From contig JAKZTE010000002.1 in assembly GCA_047517285.1 (NCBI GenBank), forward strand, positions 1 through 64,000: a stretch of DNA of 64,000 nucleotides. Reading direction: 5' to 3'. Under the pieces are notes generated by a model that did not search any database, was not told the origin of the DNA, and saw nothing but the letters and a program-made list of their open reading frames with translations. Shown in pieces: positions 1-7,901 of the stretch. The position numbers and the translations under genes were made by a program. Origin of the DNA: UBA57 sp963577725 (GTDB lineage: Archaea; Thermoproteota; Nitrososphaeria; Nitrososphaerales; UBA57). The stretch's first letter is position 1; every line of letters begins with the position of its first letter.

Positions 1-1331
1 CCAGTGGCTGCATTCAATGCATATGCCATTCCGTTCTTACAACCTTTGATTAAGACTTTTTGTCCTTGAGCTTTGGCCATTATGCCACCCCATGAACAGT
101 CCCAATCCCACAAGTCGTGAGGATTAGAATGGAACCACCATTCGATTTTACCATCATTTACATCGAGTGCAACTATAGCACTGCCAAATAGATTAGGTCC
201 ATATCGATATGATGCATTACTGTAAGGTCCTACATCTCCAGTTCCGATATATACTAAACCGAGTTCAGCGTCAATTGGATAATTACCCCAAACTACTGAC
301 ATTGAGCTAGCAGTATGGACTTCGCCGAAATGAGGTGTTCCTTCTTTCATATTTATCCAGTCGTTTTCAACAACTTCGTCTGGAACTTCAGTGCAGTTTA
401 CTGCAAGTTTTCCAGTTTCAAAGAAGTCAGGTGCAGAGAAGTACCATCCATTTCCGTTTGCTTCAGTACAAGCGTCAATAGCCCAGTTTTTCTGTGTACC
501 ACGACCGTCTGGCATCAACCAAGTGTTCCATAATTCTACAGGATTATTTGGATCAGACATATCAAATCCTTTGACAGCAGAACGTCCTCCGCCACCACTT
601 GCACCCATAATTGGCCAAATCATTGTATCTCCGCTAAATGCTGGAGGGTGATTTGATTGGCCTGAAATTCTACCTTTGCTTCCGAAGCTTCCGACTATTC
701 CTTCGTCAGGATTACCGAATTCAGCTACAGTACCACAAAGTGTTTCAACGCCAATGCTCCATGCTAATGAACCGTCGGCTGCGTTCCATGCGCTAAGTAG
801 ACAAGGTTGACTACTTGAAATTAACCAGCCACTATCACCAAATTGTCGGTAATAATTCATAGCATGAGTATGTCCCCATGCACTTTGGAAAAATGGATAC
901 GCTGCAGTAATTGCAGGTCCATCCCATAAGTTTGCTGGTTCATCAGTAAAGAAAACTTCATCACCGGTCTTTGCGTCAACTGCATGTATTGCACGTGAGT
1001 TTTTACTTACATATGCAATGCCGTCAACAACAAGAACTGGTGAGCTTGAACCAGCCTGGGAGTTACCCCAAGAGAAGTCGTTGGTTGGGTATGGAAACAA
1101 CCATTTCATTTCCAACCATTGAGCATTTTCATTGTTTATTTCGAACTGTGGGCTATAACTACCACCAGTAGGTTGATAGTTAATAAATTCCCAATTACCA
1201 GTAACTACTTTTGGTACACCACCGCCGCCTGGAGGTCCTCCAGGGTCAAATGCATTAGCAACTAATGCAAATGAAGATAGTGCCAAAATTAAAGCAACTA
1301 GTAACCCAATTATAGTTAGGTATCGAGTCAT
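1..1331 (-). CDS. PQQ-type quinoprotein dehydrogenase, 5' part (cut by window start)
   Basis: The frame is open from an ATG at 1331 to the left edge, giving 443 residues without a stop. Residues 1-28 form a signal peptide (MTRYLTIIGLLVALILALSS...). The rest reads as a PQQ beta-propeller alcohol dehydrogenase: repeated tryptophan-docking strands, GTGDVGPYS, YRYGPNLFGSAIVALDVNDG and NPHDLWDWDCSWGG match the methanol/ethanol dehydrogenase core by eye. D409 aligns with the catalytic Asp and D411 with the extra Asp that binds lanthanide in XoxF-type enzymes. The usual metal ligands Glu and Asn appear to be Gly and Asp here, and no vicinal Cys pair is seen. It would act outside the membrane, passing electrons to a carrier not encoded in the window. 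Family is confident; substrate is unknown. Confidence 0.88.
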   Translation of the reverse strand, partial: MTRYLTIIGLLVALILALSSFALVANAFDPGGPPGGGGVPKVVTGNWEFINYQPTGGSYSPQFEINNENAQWLEMKWLFPYPTNDFSWGNSQAGSSSPVLVVDGIAYVSKNSRAIHAVDAKTGDEVFFTDEPANLWDGPAITAAYPFFQSAWGHTHAMNYYRQFGDSGWLISSSQPCLLSAWNAADGSLAWSIGVETLCGTVAEFGNPDEGIVGSFGSKGRISGQSNHPPAFSGDTMIWPIMGASGGGGRSAVKGFDMSDPNNPVELWNTWLMPDGRGTQKNWAIDACTEANGNGWYFSAPDFFETGKLAVNCTEVPDEVVENDWINMKEGTPHFGEVHTASSMSVVWGNYPIDAELGLVYIGTGDVGPYSNASYRYGPNLFGSAIVALDVNDGKIEWWFHSNPHDLWDWDCSWGGIMAKAQGQKVLIKGCKNGMAYALNAAT

Positions 1332-1351
1332 GGGGAATGTAGGTCAATTAT

Positions 1352-1360
1352 TTTATATAA
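1352..1360 (-). promoter_or_regulatory. Archaeal TATA box for the quinoprotein gene
   Basis: TTATATAAA on the minus strand lies about 21-29 bases before the ATG at 1331. That spacing fits a leaderless or very short-leader archaeal transcript. Called from sequence and spacing only. Confidence 0.5.
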
Positions 1361-1437
1361 ATTGGCGGTTAGATTAAGAATTTATCATAAAAATCTAATC
1401 AAAAAACTAATATTTTATTCATATATGATTAACAATA

Positions 1438-1920
1438 ATGCAACTAATATACAAATTGGTCATATTGTTATTATTAATAATATCGCCGAATGTTGAAGCG
1501 ACGAATAAAGAAGATACAATGATTGAATTGTCAGTTGTTAATAATAAAATGCAGAACAATATAGTCGATGTATCGGCAAATTTATTCAATGCGAATGGTA
1601 AACCGGTGAACAATCAAATATTGATTTTTTATATTAATGACAGGATTTTTACAAACAAGATTACGGACGATAAAGGATATTCAAGCATTCAATTCCAAGC
1701 TTTGGAAGAAGTATACAAAGTACAAGTAAAATTTGACGGTTCACAAACATACCGAGAAACTGAAAGTGAAATCATCATAGTGCAAAAAATAAAGGAAAAT
1801 AATGATATTGGGCAGAAGATTCCGAATGAACTTTTAATTGTAATTTCAGTTCTTACTTTAGGAATTGCTGGAACAGGAATACTATACTACTTGAATAAAA
1901 ATTCAAAAAGAGAATTATAA
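1438..1920 (+). CDS. Small exported Ig-like protein with C-terminal membrane anchor
   Basis: 160 residues. An N-terminal hydrophobic stretch (residues 5-20) is a probable signal peptide. The middle (about residues 30-115) looks like a beta-sandwich of the bacterial Ig-like kind, with NANGKPVNNQILIFYINDR and a DDKGYSS turn. A transmembrane helix follows at about 133-152, with a short basic tail (KNSKREL). It is therefore probably a surface protein anchored at its C-terminus. It stands alone, divergent from the quinoprotein gene and convergent with the ABC permease gene (6-base gap). No specific function can be assigned. Confidence 0.65.
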   Translation: MQLIYKLVILLLLIISPNVEATNKEDTMIELSVVNNKMQNNIVDVSANLFNANGKPVNNQILIFYINDRIFTNKITDDKGYSSIQFQALEEVYKVQVKFDGSQTYRETESEIIIVQKIKENNDIGQKIPNELLIVISVLTLGIAGTGILYYLNKNSKREL

Positions 1921-1925
1921 GAAAA

Positions 1926-2762
1926 TTATATAGTTGCATCCTGTTTACGGAAGATAAGATATGAAATAGCAACTGGGACTACAACCCACAAGATAAGAAC
2001 GACTGAAAGTATTCTTGATGCAGTAATTGATCCATAAGTTTGTAGCAAGTATGCAGCTTGTGGACCAAGTTCTCCTCTAAGTGGACTTTCGGACATATGC
2101 ATTAAAGCAAGTATTCTTGTTGTTTCCACAGGATTCGCTAAAGTAAGAGGAATCAACAATGAATCCGCGTCGAGTGCAACGGTAATAACACCTAAGAAAC
2201 CACTATCGTAAATTACTACTAGAACAAACCATAAGAACAATCCAGTACCTATAGCTGCAGCACGAGTTTTTACTGAAACAGATACAATGAATCCTAGACC
2301 GACAGATGCACCAGCAAGCAATAGTGAATATGCTAAGGCATATATGAAAGACATGACAAATTCAGGATTAGTAGAATAAACAATAAGCTCGGCACCGCCA
2401 TAACCTAAGAACATAGCCAAAGTAAGAGCTGTTACTAGACCAAGATACTTTCCAAAGAATACTTCAAATTTTGTTGCAGGTTGTGCAAGAAGATACTCCA
2501 TAGTTCCAACCTCTCTTTCGCCAGCGATAGAGGTAGAAGACATAGCTAATGAAACCAATGGGACAAGAGGAACGGCAAGTGTGACAAGCGTTCCAACTAC
2601 CATACCAGGATAATCTCCTGGCAATAAACCGCCAGCTCCAAGAATAATATAAGGTACGCCAAGTGCTAGAAAGAAGAAAGTTACACCGAAAGTAATAAGC
2701 CATTTACTCTGAAGAGAATCTTTCAGTTCTTTTCTCATAATCATAAGGAATGGACTAGTCAT
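1926..2762 (-). CDS. ABC-2 type transporter permease, NosY-like
   Basis: 278 residues with six predicted membrane helices and the ABC-2 signature region SIAGEREVGTMEYLLAQPAT, typical of NosY and related exporter permeases. Its ATG overlaps the stop of the ATPase gene upstream, so the two are translationally coupled and should form one exporter. NosFY pairs in other organisms serve copper or sulfur delivery to exported enzymes. No NosD or nitrous oxide reductase gene is seen here, so the substrate is open. Confidence 0.82.
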   Translation of the reverse strand: MTSPFLMIMRKELKDSLQSKWLITFGVTFFFLALGVPYIILGAGGLLPGDYPGMVVGTLVTLAVPLVPLVSLAMSSTSIAGEREVGTMEYLLAQPATKFEVFFGKYLGLVTALTLAMFLGYGGAELIVYSTNPEFVMSFIYALAYSLLLAGASVGLGFIVSVSVKTRAAAIGTGLFLWFVLVVIYDSGFLGVITVALDADSLLIPLTLANPVETTRILALMHMSESPLRGELGPQAAYLLQTYGSITASRILSVVLILWVVVPVAISYLIFRKQDATI

Positions 2763-3685
2763 TAATTTTCCTCTCCTGATGTAATTTTCTTAAATGCGTC
2801 TTCAAGATTAGGTTCTTCAATTTTGAAATCATTAATTGTGCAGCCTTTTTCTCGCAAATTATTAATAGCAGATATTTTCTTCGATGGATCGATGCGCATT
2901 TCGAACCAATTTCCTTTTACCTGTATATCATTAGCTCCTGCTTTCTCGAGTGCAGAAATAGCATCTTGTTCATTTGCATTATCAGAAATTTCTACAAACA
3001 TTTGAGAAGTCAAATCTAATTGTTTGAATAGATCACTAACTGAGGACTTCACAACAAGTTTTCCTTTATTTAAAAGCATAATTTTTTCTGCGATATGATC
3101 AACATCACCTAACAAGTGAGTAGTTAGAACGACTGTCTTTCCTTCTTTTACAAGCAGACTAATTAAGTTCCTAAATTCAACCTGACGATTAACGTCAAGA
3201 TTTGCAGTAGGTTCGTCTAGAAGAAGGATTGGTGGATCAGAAAGTAAAGCAACAGCAAGCATAAGTCGTTGTTGCATTCCGCCAGATAATGCTCCGACAG
3301 GTTGACGAGCCCATAGCTCAAGGCCGACAAATTCTAGGAGTTCACGTAGACGTGAACGTTTTACATCACGCATATCGCCAAAGTATCTCAAAGATTCTTG
3401 AACAGACATCTCTCTATATAATGAAGGATGTTGTGGAACATATCCAATCTGAAATTTTGCTTTCTTTGGATCTTTATGAATATCGTAACCGTCAATTTTA
3501 ATTTCACCTGAAAATTCTTTCAAACCCAACAAACATTTCAAAAATGTAGTTTTACCTGCACCATTTGGACCTAACAATGCCCAGACGCCACCACGTTCAA
3601 CTTGAAGTGATAAACCATCTAGTGCTTTAAAATCGCCGTATTGTTTCGTAATGTTAACAGCGTCTATAATAATATTTGTTGACAT
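2762..3685 (-). CDS. ABC transporter ATP-binding protein, NosF-like
   Basis: About 307 residues. Walker A is LGPNGAGKTTF, the signature loop is LSGGMQQRL, and Walker B is ILLLDEPTANLD. The C-terminal 80 residues form the extra domain common in exporter ATPases of this class. I start at the ATG at 3685 because a GGGGAG stretch sits five bases before it; an in-frame ATG 24 bases upstream lacks one. It pairs with the coupled permease downstream and follows the Tat-exported binding protein gene by about 50 bases on the same strand. Confidence 0.87.
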   Translation of the reverse strand: MSTNIIIDAVNITKQYGDFKALDGLSLQVERGGVWALLGPNGAGKTTFLKCLLGLKEFSGEIKIDGYDIHKDPKKAKFQIGYVPQHPSLYREMSVQESLRYFGDMRDVKRSRLRELLEFVGLELWARQPVGALSGGMQQRLMLAVALLSDPPILLLDEPTANLDVNRQVEFRNLISLLVKEGKTVVLTTHLLGDVDHIAEKIMLLNKGKLVVKSSVSDLFKQLDLTSQMFVEISDNANEQDAISALEKAGANDIQVKGNWFEMRIDPSKKISAINNLREKGCTINDFKIEEPNLEDAFKKITSGEEN

Positions 3686-3737
3686 AAATCTCCCCTGATA
3701 AATCCACAATAATCAAACTATTAAGCATTTAGTATAG

Positions 3738-5240
3738 TTAGAAAGTGAAAGGTCCAACATCGTCTGCGCGCTTTTGAATAATATTTAACGCGTCTCGAGG
3801 AGAAAGGTTACCTCGAATTACTTGATTAAGTTGGTTCAGCATTTCTCCTTCAATTGAATCCCATTTAGGGAATCCGGGTTTAATATTAATCTCTCCTCGA
3901 TCTATAGCATCCTTAACAGGATCAAAATGTCTTATAGTTCCTTCTTTTATTAGTTCTCGGATATTTGGATCTTCGTAAACAGAATGTCGAGTTGGTACTG
4001 CAAGAGCTAATGGGTCCATAGCTGCAATCAATTGCATAGAAGATACAGTAGCCCATTGAATAAAGACCCATGCAGCTGCAGGATTTAATGAATATTTTGG
4101 AATAGATAAACCTGCACCAGAATAATGATGGGATGCGCCGGCGTCGCCAACAGGATTTCTAGTATAACCTACATCACGAACTACCATAGATTCTCCAGGA
4201 ATGTCCATCAAAGATGCAAACTCGGTGAGATTAATACATGTAGCAGCACGTCTTTGAGCCATTGATTCAGCTGCAGGAGCCCATCCATAAAATGCAGAAT
4301 TAGGTTCGGCGTATTTACTTACTTCTAAATAATGTTCTAATGCAGAAACAGCAGCATCGCTATTTATGTCGGCAGTAATAGTGCCATCTTTTTTAATATC
4401 CCAGAGTTTACCGCCAAATGAATATAACCAATTATGAAATTCCATAATTATTGATGGAAATTTAGCGGCCATTAATACGGTGCCAAATTTAGTTCTAGAA
4501 GGATCATGAAAATGTCGTATATCGGCAAGATATTCATCCCAAGTAACTGAGACTTCACGACCTTCTTCAGAGTATAAATCCTTCCTAAAATAACGAAGCA
4601 TTAAAGGAACTTCTTGAGGAAATTGAGTGAAAGTTCCATTAAAGTCAATATTCCAAGGTTCGGCAAGATTTGGTGGATAAGTACATGTGAAGTTTTTTAC
4701 AGGACTTACAAAGTCGTCTATATTAAGTCCTGGATAAGTAAATTCAGGGTAAGTTTCCATTAGATGTTCAATAGTCAGTATATGTGGAGCAAAACGACCT
4801 ACTTGAGAAACGTCGACATTCATTACGTCAAAAGTTGGGGACTGAGTAGAAACAGCCAATAAACATTTTGAAAGGTTATTTTTATAGATATCAAATTCCA
4901 GTTTCAGCTCTACGCCAGTGGAAGTTTCAAAATCAATACGATTACGATGTAATGAACGAGGGCCAACTTCAGCCTCTATAGCAATTCTCAAACTATTTCC
5001 GGATATTTTCTCAGAGATTGATTCGAGCCAACGAATGAACTCAACATATTCGTCAGGAAGGAAATTTTGTGGGTTTTTTGGTAAAGCAAGGCGAGTATAT
5101 CGTCGATCGGCAAGAGAGCCAGGTTCAGTTGTCGCAGGGCTTTGAGTAAGGTTGTTTAATCCATAATAGCCAGCTGCACCAAGACCAACTGCAGCTCCAG
5201 CTAAACCTAAAAATTTACGTCTAGATACATTAGATGACAA
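3738..5240 (-). CDS. Tat-exported solute-binding protein, ABC family 1
   Basis: 500 residues. The N-terminus has a twin-arginine signal (S6-R7-R8-K9-F10-L11 then a Gly/Ala-rich hydrophobic run), so it is exported folded. The body resembles family 1 sugar-binding proteins, with motifs such as LMLRYFRKDLYSEEG, TWDEYLADIRHF and SGAGLSIPKYSLNPAAAWVF. It is divergent from an importer ATPase gene, whose start lies 125 bases away, and upstream of the NosFY-like pair. An importer permease pair is absent, so its partner may be encoded elsewhere. Ligand unknown; a carbohydrate or polyol is the family expectation. Confidence 0.8.
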   Translation of the reverse strand: MSSNVSRRKFLGLAGAAVGLGAAGYYGLNNLTQSPATTEPGSLADRRYTRLALPKNPQNFLPDEYVEFIRWLESISEKISGNSLRIAIEAEVGPRSLHRNRIDFETSTGVELKLEFDIYKNNLSKCLLAVSTQSPTFDVMNVDVSQVGRFAPHILTIEHLMETYPEFTYPGLNIDDFVSPVKNFTCTYPPNLAEPWNIDFNGTFTQFPQEVPLMLRYFRKDLYSEEGREVSVTWDEYLADIRHFHDPSRTKFGTVLMAAKFPSIIMEFHNWLYSFGGKLWDIKKDGTITADINSDAAVSALEHYLEVSKYAEPNSAFYGWAPAAESMAQRRAATCINLTEFASLMDIPGESMVVRDVGYTRNPVGDAGASHHYSGAGLSIPKYSLNPAAAWVFIQWATVSSMQLIAAMDPLALAVPTRHSVYEDPNIRELIKEGTIRHFDPVKDAIDRGEINIKPGFPKWDSIEGEMLNQLNQVIRGNLSPRDALNIIQKRADDVGPFTF

Positions 5241-5365
5241 ATGTTAAACGGTATCTTTAGTTTAAGATAAACATTACTTTTTTGAAGTGTAGTTACCACT
5301 AATTTCTAGATATGAAATTATTAATAAATTACAAAGTATATTCATAAACAACTTGGTGATTAGAC

Positions 5366-6484
5366 ATGGCTGAACTTGTGATTGAAAAATTAACAAAAAG
5401 ATTTGGAGATAATCTAGTTATTGATAATATTAATTTTACAGTGCCTAGTGAAAAATTTGTTACGATTTTAGGTCCTAGTGGATGTGGAAAAACAACTGTA
5501 TTGAGGTGCATAGTGGGAGTTGAGAGACCCGATGATGGAAGGATGAAACTGGGTGATGAAATATTATTTTCTAGAGATGAAAACTTGTTTATTCCTACTG
5601 AAAAACGAGGAATGGGAATGGTATATCAATCATATGCTTTATGGCCTCACATGAGTGTTTTTGATAATGTTGCTTATCCTTTACAAATTAGAAAAATGGA
5701 AAAGGATGAAATTAGAAAAAAAGTTTTAGATATATTAAAATTAGTAAAATTGAATGGACTTGAAGACAGATTAGTGCCAAATCTTAGTGGAGGACAACAA
5801 CAAAGAGTTTCTTTAGCAAGAGCATTGGTATACAATCCAACTTTATTATTACTAGATGAACCGCTTAGCAATTTAGATGTAGTATTAAGAGATGAGATGC
5901 GTACTGAATTGAAGGATTTACAAAGAAGATTAAAATTAACAACAATATATGTAACACACGATAGAACTGAAGCATTATCATTGAGCGATCATATAATTAT
6001 TATGGACAAAGGAGTAATCAAAGCTACAGGAACTCCAATAGATTTATTGAGAAATCCTCCAAATTCTTATGCTGGAATTATATTGGGAGATATGTCGTTA
6101 ATAAAAGGACGTGTTTCAAATAATTCAGAGAAAACTGTAGAGATACAAATAGGAAATGATAAGATTGTTTGTAGAAAACGAAAAGACTGGAATGAAAATG
6201 AAGAAGTCGGAATATTAATCAGAGGCACCGAAGTAGTTATTCATAATAACAAAAGGCCAGTTGATAATCTTTTACCTGCAAAAATAAAAAGTGCGACTTA
6301 TGCAGGTCAAATTGTTGAGTATAAGATGATAGTCGATGATCAAGTAATCAAAGTTCCAAAGAGCATAGAGGAATTTATAATTCCTGAAGAAGGAAGTGAT
6401 GAAACAATACATTCGCTTCATGAGAGTGGAGAAGATGTATATATCGAGATACCAGACTCAGCATGCCATGTTGTAAAAGAATGA
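5366..6484 (+). CDS. Importer ABC ATPase, MalK/PotA-like
   Basis: 372 residues. Walker A LGPSGCGKTTVL, Q-loop YQSYALWPHMSV, signature LSGGQQQRVSLARAL, Walker B LLLLDEPLSNLD and switch VTHDRTEAL are all present. The C-terminal 130 residues form a TOBE-like regulatory domain, typical of carbohydrate, polyamine or iron importers. It is divergent from the Tat-exported binding protein gene and followed 95 bases later by a second binding protein gene. No permease of the MalF/MalG or FbpB kind lies in the window. Confidence 0.87.
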   Translation: MAELVIEKLTKRFGDNLVIDNINFTVPSEKFVTILGPSGCGKTTVLRCIVGVERPDDGRMKLGDEILFSRDENLFIPTEKRGMGMVYQSYALWPHMSVFDNVAYPLQIRKMEKDEIRKKVLDILKLVKLNGLEDRLVPNLSGGQQQRVSLARALVYNPTLLLLDEPLSNLDVVLRDEMRTELKDLQRRLKLTTIYVTHDRTEALSLSDHIIIMDKGVIKATGTPIDLLRNPPNSYAGIILGDMSLIKGRVSNNSEKTVEIQIGNDKIVCRKRKDWNENEEVGILIRGTEVVIHNNKRPVDNLLPAKIKSATYAGQIVEYKMIVDDQVIKVPKSIEEFIIPEEGSDETIHSLHESGEDVYIEIPDSACHVVKE

Positions 6485-6550
6485 TTTGGATTAAATCAAC
6501 AGGCGCAGGTAATCTAAGTGACCAAGTTAGAATAATTCTACATATAGTGT

Positions 6551-6559
6551 TTTAAATTA
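6551..6559 (+). promoter_or_regulatory. Putative TATA box before the second binding protein gene
   Basis: TTTAAATTA ends 19 bases before the ATG at 6579 and fits an archaeal box A for a short-leader transcript. An in-frame stop a few codons before that ATG rules out a longer protein with a signal peptide. Confidence 0.4.
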
Positions 6560-6578
6560 AATCTATGATTTACAGTCT

Positions 6579-7739
6579 ATGGCACAAGGATATGAAAATC
6601 TAGAGTTAAAAGAAATGGAAAGAGCCGCAAAAGAAGATGGAAAACTAATCGTATATGCTTCATTGAGAGGAGTATTACAGAATTCTGTCAAGGCGTTTCG
6701 TAAGAAATATGAACACCTGAATCTACATGTTGAATATATTTCATCCCACCCAGTACCAATTGAGAGAAGAATTGAACGAGAGGCAGAATTATTCAAAGAT
6801 CTGCCAAGTGATGGAGATAACAGGCACATAGAACCAGGTACTGCAGATGTAGTCATTATGCCGCAATTCATGCTAATACAAATGACAAACAAAGGAATGC
6901 TGCGAGAATGTAATTCATACATAAAGAAGACGCATCTCAAGTTATGGCCAGATATAATTAAAAATGAAAAAGCCACTTGGGCAGCAATGGCAGTTGAACC
7001 AACAGGAGTTGTTTACAATGATGCATTATTCAAAAAGCTATATGCAGACAAAGGAGGTTTAGATTATCTTCCAACAACATTTGACGAATATGTTGATCCA
7101 AAATGGAACGAAGTTAACGGAAAAATAGGAATAGCTGGACAGAAAATTCAGACAAGCCATGCAATTCAATCACTTGTAAGATTTCCTGAAGGAAAGATGG
7201 GATTCTATTATTTAATTTCATTGAAAGAGCATTTAGGCGAAAGTAAATGGACAGAGCTTATGAAATCGATGGCAAAGAATGTTGCTCCTGCCACATATGA
7301 ATGTCTTCTACACATGACACATAATCTAGGTCTTGGCCAACACGTTTTTGGTCTACCTGCAACACTTCGTAAACAAGGAATGGGAGATGACTATTCTTAC
7401 ATGAGAGAAGGAGGTTTGAAACCACTAGTATTGACAGACATTCCGCCATCGGCCATAGCAAGATGTGCAGGTCTAACAGCTGCAGGTAAGAATAAAGGTG
7501 CCGCAGAGTTATTCTTTAACTTCATATGCAGTAGTGATTGGCAGAATGAACTAGGAAGAACGCTAGACGGAATGGTACCAGCACGACCTGGAACTGTTAC
7601 AGAATATTGGGTAAGCCAAGCATTAGACAAAGGATTCATCCACTATCCAAAAGAAGAACACGTCAAAAAAGAATCAGAATACGTGGAAGAATTCGAGAGC
7701 TTAGGATTAGGTAGCGACTTACCTAAAGGCGTAGGCTAG
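6579..7739 (+). CDS. Iron/putrescine-type solute-binding protein without a signal peptide
   Basis: 386 residues. The fold looks like the class of ABC binding proteins that includes AfuA/FbpA and PotD: GKLIVYASLRGVLQNSVKAF near the start, then VEPTGVVYNDALFKKL, a TADVVIMPQF strand and PPSAIARCAGLTAAGKNKGA. The protein begins MAQGYENLELKEMERAA with no hydrophobic segment, and the reading frame is closed by a stop just upstream. It would stay in the cytoplasm unless exported another way. It follows the importer ATPase gene on the same strand, and a strong hairpin ends the unit. Confidence 0.75.
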   Translation: MAQGYENLELKEMERAAKEDGKLIVYASLRGVLQNSVKAFRKKYEHLNLHVEYISSHPVPIERRIEREAELFKDLPSDGDNRHIEPGTADVVIMPQFMLIQMTNKGMLRECNSYIKKTHLKLWPDIIKNEKATWAAMAVEPTGVVYNDALFKKLYADKGGLDYLPTTFDEYVDPKWNEVNGKIGIAGQKIQTSHAIQSLVRFPEGKMGFYYLISLKEHLGESKWTELMKSMAKNVAPATYECLLHMTHNLGLGQHVFGLPATLRKQGMGDDYSYMREGGLKPLVLTDIPPSAIARCAGLTAAGKNKGAAELFFNFICSSDWQNELGRTLDGMVPARPGTVTEYWVSQALDKGFIHYPKEEHVKKESEYVEEFESLGLGSDLPKGVG

Positions 7740-7770
7740 TAGAAGAATTTTTCATAATTCATAAAATATA

Positions 7771-7797
7771 TGATAAGCATCAAAAAGATGCTTATCA
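7771..7797 (+). terminator. Perfect 11-bp hairpin followed by T-rich DNA
   Basis: TGATAAGCATC, AAAAA loop, GATGCTTATCA: an exact 11-base-pair stem 31 bases after the binding-protein stop. The downstream ACTAATTTTTCTTC tract would act as a termination signal on the plus strand. It separates the ABC genes from the quinoprotein operon. Confidence 0.55.
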
Positions 7798-7870
7798 ACT
7801 AATTTTTCTTCATTATTAAGAAGAGATTTCCACAATAAACTTATTAATATTTTGCAAAATTTTATTAACC

Positions 7871-7877
7871 TTTAAAT
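7871..7877 (+). promoter_or_regulatory. TATA box for the quinoprotein/MoxR operon
   Basis: TTTAAAT lies 25-31 bases before the ATG at 7902, within an AT-rich stretch. The position fits an archaeal promoter with a near-leaderless start, and it is the only obvious one before the eight-gene operon. Confidence 0.45.
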
Positions 7878-7901
7878 CCATGCAAGGGTAAAAGTAATTC
7901 A

